A DNA stretch of 64,000 nucleotides. It comes from Sipunculus nudus (taxonomy: Eukaryota > Annelida > Sipuncula > Golfingiida > Sipunculidae). This document shows positions 55,961 to 64,000 of the stretch, in pieces (the first letter of the stretch is position 1; each line of letters starts with the position of its first letter). Where the stretch lies: NCBI GenBank assembly GCA_026874595.1, contig CM049316.1:59221676-59285675 (forward strand), written 5' to 3'. The notes under the pieces were generated by a model that saw only the letters and a list, made by a program, of their open reading frames with translations, ran no database searches and was not told the DNA's origin. Position numbers and translations under genes: made by a program.

Positions 55961-57429
55961 GGTCAACTATCATACTAAATTTTATTTTGGTTGACCGTCA
56001 ATTAATAGTCGTGCGCCGTGAGAGCAAATTTTTCAGGGGTTACCAGAGGGCACAAACTTAATAGTCACAGTCATATGTATTTAATCATTGAATGCCCCCG
56101 AAGCCACCAGATATGCCTAAAACCGAGATTTATGTAAACTGTATATTCTTTCCGGTTTAATATATGTTTCATTGTGCATGTGCATATAATCAACAGTAGC
56201 TTGTTAAGGTTACGACTATGAGAATAGGAAATATTAAATACCCAAACCTGGTTTTGTGGGAACCTATACGGGAAACAAAATAGCTTTTTTTGTTGTTTTT
56301 TTTATTTATACTTGAGCGTTATATATTTTTACAATTAAACGTATATATATTATACACATATAGATATAAATATATATATATATATAAATTTATATTTTAT
56401 ATATATATTATATACATATATAACTATAAATATACATAAATATATATAACTATGTGTGTGTGTGTGTGTGTGTGTGAGTGTTCATATAAAAAACCTGTTC
56501 CAACTCTGATTACCCTCACTCCGAGTTATCACCGAAAGATAAATGGACACCACTCGCACCGGTTTACCTTCAGCAGCTGTCACAGCTTTATAAACCATCT
56601 GGGAATTTGTCGTTAAGTTTATAGTATATACCTATAAAGCGCCATTTGGGCCTTTTGACATAAGACTCAATTTAGAGAGACTACCACCCAGCATACTGGC
56701 GTCAGCTTATCACCCCGAAATAAATGCCTACGGAGTCTACATTCACAGCTATTACTTTAAGTGTAAAGTGTTAAGCAATTTATAGAAAATAAAATTACTA
56801 TTACTATTACTATTAATATTAATATTAATATCAATATTGATATTAATATTAATATTATGACAACTCGGGTTCATATGCAGTAATGATCAATTACACTTAG
56901 TGGAATAATCCATTTTTATTACATATTTATCTTAATGTAATGGAGGCTCCGAGGCTTTTAGTGAATAATGTTCCAGTTTGAAGCGAAGATATCTAAATAA
57001 GTGTGGAATTTACAATGTTATTTCTTTAAATGAAGAGTGAATGTTATCTGATTTAAAATACTTACGTTTTGAGTATTTTTTGCGTGTTTCATGGAATTTG
57101 ACTTTTTAATTCTGTATTTTATTAATTATAATAAAAAATAACGTAGCATAATCCTGTTAACACATATGACGGACGAAAAATGGCTGAGAGCAAGTCTATT
57201 GTGTATAAGGTGGATGACACACACCCTGTTTGTTTTGAAGAAAAATTGAAACGATACACAAGTCTCAGTAAATTCTGTGTGGGATTGCCCGCAGGATGAA
57301 ACCAACATGGCCAGGCACTTGCACAGCTGATTAAAACAACAAATATTTGTACTAAGGGAGTAATTTAAGCAGGTATATTGTCAGTAAATTACTTCATGTG
57401 TGATAGGATGTGGTTGTTTAGTTTCCCAA
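55961..57429. other. Spacer between the divergent HSP70 promoters
   Basis: AT-rich, unduplicated centre of the inverted duplication. It holds complex TA repeats (56338-56450), a GT tract (56454-56476) and an ATT/TAATAT tract (56798-56860). 56510-56780 reads like a short dispersed repeat. No gene recognised. Confidence 0.6.
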
Positions 57430-57456
57430 TTCGTCACCAGACGTCGCTGTGCTCAA

Positions 57457-57469
57457 TTCGAGAAAATTC
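57457..57469. promoter_or_regulatory. Heat-shock element 1 of the plus-strand HSP70
   Basis: TTCGAGAAAATTC: perfect TTC-nn-GAA-nn-TTC, about 150 bases upstream of the TATA box. Confidence 0.85.
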
Positions 57470-57532
57470 TAGTTGTTCCATGTGTAACAGTCGTATCATT
57501 GGCTGTCATCAGATGTCGCTAGTTCCAGTGTA

Positions 57533-57545
57533 TTCTGGAGTGTTC
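57533..57545. promoter_or_regulatory. Heat-shock element 2, one mismatch
   Basis: TTCTGGAGTGTTC: TTC-nn-GAG-nn-TTC, with the middle unit one base from consensus. Confidence 0.6.
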
Positions 57546-57570
57546 CCTGTTTACCAGTAACACACTGTGA

Positions 57571-57588
57571 GAATATTCTCCAAGCTTC
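57571..57588. promoter_or_regulatory. Heat-shock element 3, four-unit with one mismatch
   Basis: GAATATTCTCCAAGCTTC: GAA-nn-TTC-nn-CAA-nn-TTC. It is 20 bases upstream of the TATA box, the usual place for a proximal heat-shock element. Confidence 0.75.
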
Positions 57589-57608
57589 TGGGTTTTATTC
57601 ACCAGGTG

Positions 57609-57615
57609 TATAAAA
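57609..57615 (+). promoter_or_regulatory. TATA box of the plus-strand HSP70
   Basis: TATAAAA, 185 bases upstream of the ATG. The implied start is near 57640 and the 5' UTR about 150 bases. Both copies share the UTR stretch CAGAGTGAAGCCATCAGAAG. Confidence 0.85.
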
Positions 57616-57793
57616 ACGAAGCGACTGGGGATAACTGTCAGATCAACCAGAAGCAGGCAGAGTGAAGCCATCAGAAGACACTCATATAGACAAGGGCCAA
57701 GAGAGCACCATACACAACTCAAGTAACGATTCACTGTAAGTTACGAACAACTTTACGTCTAAAGAGAATTCAGTTATATATTCAGTAATCAAA

Positions 57794-59695
57794 ATGGTTA
57801 GTGGGAAGTCTACAGCAATCGGCATAGACCTGGGTACGACCTACTCGTGTGTGGGTGTGTTCCAGCATGGTAACGTAGAAATCATCGCAAATGACCAGGG
57901 AAACAGGACCACGCCCAGCTATGTGGCCTTTACAGATTCCGAGCGGCTCATCGGAGACGGTGCCAAGAACCAAGTGGCTTTGAACCCACAGAACACTATT
58001 TTTGACGCCAAGCGACTGATCGGGCGTAAATTCAACGACGACACAGTACAGAGTGACATGAAACATTGGCCATTTAAAGTGGTAAACCAAGGAGGTCAGC
58101 CACGTATCAGTGTCCAGTATAAAGGTGAGAATAAGACACTGGCTCCAGAAGAGGTCAGCTCCATGGTGCTGACCAAAATGAAAGAAACAGCCGAGGCTTA
58201 CCTGGGGCAGCCGGTGACGGAAGCCGTCATCACGGTCCCTGCTTACTTCAATGACGCCCAACGTCAGGCCACCAAAGACGCCGGCGCCATCGCAGGACTC
58301 AAAGTATTGAGGATAATCAATGAACCCACGGCAGCAGCTCTGGCGTACGGTCTGGACAAAAACCTGAAAGGAGAGAGGAACGTTCTTGTGTTTGACCTGG
58401 GTGGAGGGACATTTGATGTGTCTATACTGACCATTGATGAAGGTTCCCTGTTTGAAGTGCGCTCTACAGCGGGAGACACGCATCTTGGCGGTGAAGATTT
58501 TGATAACAGGTTAGTCAACCATTTTATGCAAGAATTTCGCCGTAAATACAAGAAAGATATAAGCACCAACCCCCGAGCCATCCGCCGCCTGAGAACGGCG
58601 TGTGAGCGCGCCAAGAGAACCTTGTCCAGCAGCACACAGGCTAATATAGAGGTGGACTCTCTGTATGAAGGAATCGACTTTTACACCAGCATTACACGTG
58701 CTAGATTTGAGGAGTTGTGCTCCGATTTATTCCGTGGTACGCTGGAACCCGTGGAGAAGGCACTGAGAGACGCTAAAATGGACAAATCACAAATTCACGA
58801 TGTGGTTCTGGTAGGTGGCAGCACCCGTATCCCGCGCATCCAGAAGTTGCTTCAGGATTTCATGGGAGGTCGGGAACTAAACAGAAGCATCAATCCAGAT
58901 GAGGCCGTGGCTTATGGCGCCGCCGTTCAAGCAGCTGTACTGTCAGGGGTAAAGGACGATAAGGTCAATGACCTTCTGCTGGTGGACGTGGCACCACTGT
59001 CGCTGGGAATTGAAACGGCGGGAGGTGTCATGACCAAACTGATAGAACGGAATTCCCGTATTCCTTGTAAAGCCGACAACACTTTTACGACATACAGCGA
59101 CAACCAGCCAGCTGTCACCATACAGGTTTACGAGGGTGAACGCGCCATGACACGTGACAACAACTTGCTGGGAAGCTTTAATCTGACTGGTATCCCTCCC
59201 GCTCCCAGGGGCGTCCCTAAAATCGTCGTCTCGTTCGATATTGACGCCAACGGCATTCTGAATGTGTCAGCTAAAGACGAGAGCACCGGACGCAGTGAAA
59301 AGATCTGTATCAAAAATGACCGCGGACGTTTGTCCAAGGAGGATATTGACCGCATGGTGGCAGATGCCGAGAAATATAAAGACGAGGACGAACGGCAGCG
59401 CCAGCTGGTGGAGGCCAGGAACACACTAGAAAGTTATGTGTTCAGGTACAAGCAAGCGGCAGAAGAAGGAGAGTCTAAGGTGTCCTCCGAGGACAAAGAA
59501 ACAGTACTGAGGAAGTGCTCCGAGGTACAGGACTGGCTGGACCAGCAGACCGGGGCCAGCAAAGAGGAATACGACCAGAGACTGCAGGAGCTGCAGAAAG
59601 TGTGCAGCCCAATCATGGCCAAATTACACGGACAGTCAGCGCCCTCTGGGGGTAGTCAAACAGCTGGCGGGCCCACTGTTGAAGAAGTTGATTAA
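57794..59695 (+). CDS. HSP70: HSP70, inducible type, complete
   Basis: Intronless heat-inducible HSP70, an ATP-dependent chaperone of the cytosol and nucleus. 633 residues from ATG at 57794: [20 protein letters not shown] at the start, [12 protein letters not shown] about 205, [13 protein letters not shown] about 343, and PTVEEVD at the end, so the co-chaperone tail is intact. The C-terminal linker is short and has no GGMP repeats, unlike constitutive HSC70. It differs from the minus copy at only about ten residues before the tail (for example K/N in QHG-VEII, M/L in QVA-NP and S/R in ERQ-QLV). Strong heat-shock elements, TATA box and a compact 5' UTR fit HSF1 control. No hint of secretion or organelle targeting. 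Confidence 0.98.
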   Translation: MVSGKSTAIGIDLGTTYSCVGVFQHGNVEIIANDQGNRTTPSYVAFTDSERLIGDGAKNQVALNPQNTIFDAKRLIGRKFNDDTVQSDMKHWPFKVVNQGGQPRISVQYKGENKTLAPEEVSSMVLTKMKETAEAYLGQPVTEAVITVPAYFNDAQRQATKDAGAIAGLKVLRIINEPTAAALAYGLDKNLKGERNVLVFDLGGGTFDVSILTIDEGSLFEVRSTAGDTHLGGEDFDNRLVNHFMQEFRRKYKKDISTNPRAIRRLRTACERAKRTLSSSTQANIEVDSLYEGIDFYTSITRARFEELCSDLFRGTLEPVEKALRDAKMDKSQIHDVVLVGGSTRIPRIQKLLQDFMGGRELNRSINPDEAVAYGAAVQAAVLSGVKDDKVNDLLLVDVAPLSLGIETAGGVMTKLIERNSRIPCKADNTFTTYSDNQPAVTIQVYEGERAMTRDNNLLGSFNLTGIPPAPRGVPKIVVSFDIDANGILNVSAKDESTGRSEKICIKNDRGRLSKEDIDRMVADAEKYKDEDERQRQLVEARNTLESYVFRYKQAAEEGESKVSSEDKETVLRKCSEVQDWLDQQTGASKEEYDQRLQELQKVCSPIMAKLHGQSAPSGGSQTAGGPTVEEVD

Positions 59696-59991
59696 ATAAT
59701 TGTAATATGTGGTGCTAGTTGTGTATAATGAATATATTTATGTAAAATATTTTTATTTAAGATAGTTCAGATAATTGCAGTTTGGCCTATTTATTGTGTA
59801 TCATATGTATATTTTATAGACATATGCGCACAAATGTTTAAACATTTTTAAATGAATGGGGCATTAAATATGCATTTCTTTTCAGTGTTTTTCATTGATC
59901 CTTGGCATTGCTATGATACCTTCTGACAGTGTATAAAAAAATCAATATTTGTACCATATTTACTATATAAGCATCATAAATTATTTTTTTA

Positions 59992-59997
59992 AATAAA
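59992..59997 (+). terminator. Polyadenylation signal of the plus-strand HSP70
   Basis: AATAAA about 300 bases past the stop codon, aligned with the signal of the minus copy. Confidence 0.75.
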
Positions 59998-60790
59998 ATT
60001 TTTGTTTTATATTGGTGATTTTTTAAATAACAATCCAGCAAGTGTGTGTGTGACTGTGTGTGTATGTGTGTTAAAAGGAGCTGCTGCTGTAAAATGGACC
60101 TTTCCCATCACTCTTGCGCCACCAGTCGGGGGGGAAAATTGACATTGGATGTTTTGGTCTTTTATTTCGACAAATGATTGTATTTTGTTATATCTCAGAT
60201 GATTCATAGGAACAAATCTGTCTTATTTAAAATGGTGAAATTCCTCTCGGGGTTTATGGTTTATATTCAATTTCTTTTGATAAATCTGTGATGCTTGACC
60301 CGAACCCTGCAAACGATAGATATATGCAGTGCGCATGCTCGTGGAGAAAAACATCCATTGGGATTCTATCTCTCCAGATCCCTTGACCCATCCGAGTCCC
60401 ATATGAATATTATCTGTACTATTGTGGCACATGGGAAGCATGCCATCTAAAGCCGTGGTGTATCGTTAGAGAAGTGGCAGTTAAAGTTGATAATGTGTCA
60501 GTGTGTGTGTGTGAGAGAGAGAGAGTTATAGAGAGAGAGAGAGAGTTATAGAGAGAGAAGGGGGGGGGGGGAATGAAATTAAAAACTTCCAAAATGTAAA
60601 ATCCTTTTTTTTTTGTTTACTTTTCTTGTAACTGTAAATACAATCTACCAGTATAAAATCACTGGTCTTTCAATATTTATTATCCTAAATTGAGAAAACT
60701 AAAACTTGGCTTAGAAACTGAAGCATCTGTAGCCGAGGAAGTTGATTCCTCGAACCCCGTTATTAACCCAAGGAACAGATTCTGTATATG

Positions 60791-61864
60791 CGTTTGTCCA
60801 GGTATAGTGTGGGAGCATATGTCATCGAGTAATTTTTCTTTGTAAAAATTGGAAACCCTATATTTTAATGATCTGTAGGCCTTAACCTTTGCAAAAAAAT
60901 GATGTCAATATTTCTAAAGGGGGTTGGTTGTTTTTTAGGTCAAATTTGATATTTGAGCAAATATCGAGGGGAATTTTTTATAAATATTTACTCAAGAGGC
61001 AAACCTTGCAACAAAACACCTCAGCATGGTCAGTGTGATTTATTACATAATAACTTGGACTAGATGCATAAAGACCTCATTAAGACTTTTTTATCAATTA
61101 AGAGAGCACTTATAAAGCGCACACATCCGCCAACACCTGAATCCGCATCAACACCCACCCAACATTTAACAGACTAACCATGAAAGAATAATCAATTGTG
61201 CCTTGGCCGATGGTCCACGTTTCCACATAATTCCATTGAAATCTTTAAAAAAATACGTGTAGAGACAGCTAGGTATTCTGCGGTAGTTTGCATAATCGGT
61301 ATGTCGGACCACGTGCTAGTTTCAGGTAGCAACTGTCGTATATAATACAGCTCCGTGATCCCTGGTTCCTATCAGTGGATAAATATTACCTTCACTTATA
61401 CAGAACACATGAAAATTACACTGTTATGCTTCTATTATAATTTTGTTATTTCGTCAATCCATAGATTTATCACTGTCATCATCATCTCCCCTCGCTGATA
61501 GTGAAGGCATAAAATTCCGTCTCTTTCGGATTGTTTGTCAAAAAACTATATATATCTAAGTGTTCCTATAGTGAATTGTAAGGAGTGTAGTAGATATTTT
61601 GGTCATGAGCTAAAAAATCGGTAAATGATTATTTTTTTTTTATTATTGTGAAGAACAAACAAGTAGCCAAAAGGGGAAATGTGGGCTGTATTTAGTGCCA
61701 GATCCCCTTAACATCTCACTGATCCATCACAAAGTTTTCGGAGATGTTCCCTGGTCCACAATTCACAATGTAACGAAGTTTCCAGCTTTTGGAGCTAGTG
61801 TTTAGACATAAAAAGACTACATAGCTAGAGTTCAGATTCTGCGCTACACAACTCCCACACAAGC
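60791..61864. other. Non-coding DNA
   Basis: AT-rich, no recognised gene. Nothing in it mirrors the left side of the HSP70 duplication, so the duplicated segment ends near 60790. Confidence 0.5.
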
Positions 61865-62095
61865 AACTGACATGAAAGAAGAAACACAGAAGAAACATCG
61901 GTTGAAAGCAGAAAAATCTTGATTTGTGAAGTCACGCGGTACGGCCACCAGGTGGCGTGCATGCCCGCTATGTTAAATTTTGCACAACTGATTTCGCCCG
62001 GTGAAGACTCCCGCCCACTTGTGTACAGGAGTCAGGAGTATGAGCAAGATGTTTTGTATGAAATATTGGCAGATACCATAATATTTAAGTAGAAA
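61865..62095 (+). repeat. Dispersed repeat, family G, copy 2
   Basis: Collinear with 10035-10262 (GACATGAAAGAAGAAACAC, TTGTGAAGTCACGCGGTACG, GCCACCAGGTGGCGTGCATG, ATATTGGCAGATA). Confidence 0.6.
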
Positions 62096-63180
62096 AAACA
62101 CTATGTGTATAAAGTGTATAATACTTAAGTGTATATCTAATATACCTAGTTTGTGAATAGGCCCCTTTAATATATACTCGAAATATAATTTTAGACAATG
62201 CCAAACTGTTCTTAGTATGTAAATGCGCCCCACTAAAATAACCTCTCTTGTGCTCTTGTCCCTGTTTACTTAGCTTAATGTTTCTTTTGCATTTTTTAAA
62301 TTATTTTTTTAAAGAATTTTAAAATAAGCTGAAAAATCGGTAAACACTGAAAAAAATGTACACCTTCTTTTTTAGGCTTCATAGGAGGGTGAAGAACAAA
62401 AATGCATAGGGTGTCACAATTTTCTACATATGCTTCTGCACTAATATGCGTGAAAATATTACCGTTTGTACGTATATTATGTATATCAGTAAAATATTCA
62501 AAATTGGATTTTTTTACTTTAAATTTCACAGGACAGCTTTTTATTTCAGGATCATAATAGTTTTTAAATGAAGGAAATATGACAAACAATTCCAAAGTTA
62601 TTTAATTTTATTTAATGCGAGGTTATTGCTCCTTGGGACCCATGATTCAAGGAAAAACTGTGACCACTGGAAAGAAGCAGGGTTAGTCTGGCAGGCTGCC
62701 TGCTAATTAGGGGGCGTTTCCCAATTTGTCACTGTTCAGTGGTGGTTCAGACACAGAAATGTCATATTTCAGTCATAATTATTTAAACTTTGGTATATTG
62801 GTCATTTGTTTTAACTCTGAATTTATAAATATTAATGTTATAATATTCAGCTTTACATACGTTTCTGCTTGCTGCCACAAAGAACGGTTATGTTGAAACT
62901 TATAGATAAAATTATCAATAGGCCTATTCCTTTTCTTTTTCATGCGATGTGTTATCCCGGTCTCATTTGGGTACGACCAGTCTTTGCTTTGCAACGCACG
63001 TCCCCTAAACAAACCCTGATTAATGATTATTATTACACTTTTGCATAATATTTATCCCAATGATTCAAATTCTAGAATGATGTATTGCCAAAACTTCAAA
63101 TATGGCAACAAAAAAACGTGTGTAATTCATGGATTCTGGAGCACGCGACACCGTTTGTTTACATTACTTTTTAGTCTCTT
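62096..63180. other. Non-coding DNA
   Basis: AT-rich sequence without a recognised gene. Minus-strand frames of 77-99 codons here are low-complexity and show no family motif. Confidence 0.4.
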
Positions 63181-63193
63181 ACACAGACACGCG

Positions 63194-63239
63194 ATGGCGC
63201 CCCTCAGACATATGATGGGGTACCAGTCTAGATACAAAG
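63194..63239 (+). CDS. Weak candidate first exon, unidentified
   Basis: ATG opens MAPLRHMMGYQSRYK and is followed by AAAG|GTAGCC, a possible donor. The surrounding 63110-63240 is richer in GC and CpG than its neighbours, as around a transcription start. No next exon is visible inside the window and the family is unknown, so chance is a real alternative. Confidence 0.15.
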
Positions 63240-63785
63240 GTAGCCGAAACCTGAGAAGTCTCTAGAAAAATCTGGTTTATCTTTTCTCGTCAAGACTGGC
63301 ACCTGGATTTTCTGGAATTTAGAATTCTCTAGAACCTTCTGTCATCTTATTATGATAAATACTGGTAAAGTAAGTCCATTTGATAAAATAATGACAAAAT
63401 ACTATTGAATAATCCACCAGCCTCCTCGGCACTGATGTAAACAATCCGGATGGCAACAACAGCTTATACGACATTATAGTACTTTTTTATAGTCATTACA
63501 AGAAATTATCAACTCCGTCTCTCTGACCACACTTTATGATTTGAAGTTCCAAATTAAATCAAACTGACCTGTTAACGCATCGTGTAAACTATATTTTCCT
63601 TAACGAATTTTGTTATTTTATGAAATTCCATTTGACATACAATGGACGGGTAGCACATTTGTCACGGGGTCATACACCATATTAAGAAAGGAAGTGCTTA
63701 TTTCCACTCGCCCTTGGCGATACAGTTACTGTAGAGTAGTTGTGTTTGATAGAACACAAATCATTTACAGCAGCCCTATAGAATA

Positions 63786-63830
63786 ATGTCAATGTATATA
63801 TATACATATATATATATATTATAATTATAT
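63786..63830. repeat. TA-rich microsatellite
   Basis: Interrupted (TA)n tract followed by an ATAATTATATTA stretch. Confidence 0.85.
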
Positions 63831-64000
63831 TAGGGCTGAAACGGGTACAAATTTTTGGACTCGAGTACCCGATAAGCATTACCCGACTCGGACTCGAGTA
63901 CTCGTTACCATGGCAACGCTGTAAGATAAAACGGACATCTGTTTACTGATGCAAAATATGCATATATTTGACTTCGTGACGATTTAACTTTATCCAAACA
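63831..64000 (+). repeat. Edge of a dispersed element with CTCGAGTAC-rich end
   Basis: Starts TAGGGCTGAAACGGGTAC and repeats GACTCGAGTACCCG/GACTCGAGTACTCG within 70 bases. TAGGGCTG-type starts are common in hAT-related interspersed elements of animals. Cut off by the window end. Confidence 0.4.

Larger units (their letters stand above)
57430..60790 (+). repeat. Right arm of the HSP70 inverted duplication
   Basis: Mirror of 52680-55960: HSP70 gene, its UTRs, and about 800 bases of 3' flank including a GT tract (60043-60070), GCCACCAGTCGG, a GA tract (60508-60558) and AGGAAGTTGATTCCTCGAAC at the far end. Confidence 0.88.

Noticed and set aside
57782-58483. 233-codon frame antisense to the HSP70 start, with a mirror at 55127-55543
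   Set aside because: Open antisense frames are a well-known result of HSP70 codon use; no start context or independent conservation is visible.
1-64000. tRNA and rRNA genes
   Set aside because: I looked for conserved tRNA box A/B arrangements and rRNA cores and saw none; a covariance-model scan would be the decisive test.

Overview
The window is eukaryotic nuclear DNA, most likely from a mollusc and perhaps a bivalve. It is AT-rich, its reading frames are short and split by GT-AG introns, and it is crowded with interspersed repeats, minisatellites and TA/GA microsatellites. The repeat style (tandem-core elements ending in GGAC-type microsatellites and short hairpins; modules full of TGACCT half-sites) resembles bivalve and gastropod genomes. 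Species cannot be fixed from the sequence.

Two kinds of protein gene are clear. (1) A split gene on the minus strand, 51249 down to 21108. I assembled thirteen exons whose phases all agree. They encode about 433 residues of cytoplasmic tRNA 2-thiolation protein 2 (CTU2/NCS2), the partner of CTU1 in s2U34 modification of tRNA. The last coding exon is uncertain; a candidate lies at 13670-13889. (2) Two intronless inducible HSP70 genes facing away from each other, minus 53732-55594 and plus 57794-59695. Each has its own TATA box, heat-shock elements and polyadenylation signal. They sit on the arms of an inverted duplication spanning about 52680-60790. The minus copy carries an extra base near its 3' end that creates an early stop and removes the C-terminal EEVD.

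Layout. 1-21107: no firmly supported gene. It holds a 3.4 kb composite tandem element, a 35-bp minisatellite, dispersed repeats, DR1-like TGACCT modules and a 2.6 kb inverted repeat rich in TA/GA microsatellites. 21108-51249: CTU2, with introns filled by two related 2-2.5 kb repeats, a 17-bp minisatellite with 119-bp higher-order periodicity, a 1.8 kb hairpin-ended tandem element, a second copy of the composite element, several MITE-like elements and a 1.58 kb hAT-like element with an 8-bp target duplication. 51250-52680: short ACGCA-type repeats and a TA tract. 52680-60790: the HSP70 inverted duplication. 60800-64000: AT-rich DNA with a few dispersed repeats and one weak first-exon candidate.

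There is no operon or gene cluster in the bacterial sense. The HSP70 pair is a locally duplicated stress-response locus, and CTU2 is an unrelated housekeeping gene. No new multi-gene system is apparent. The least ordinary features are the loss of EEVD in one HSP70, the composite elements with shared ends and exchangeable tandem cores, and the higher-order minisatellite.
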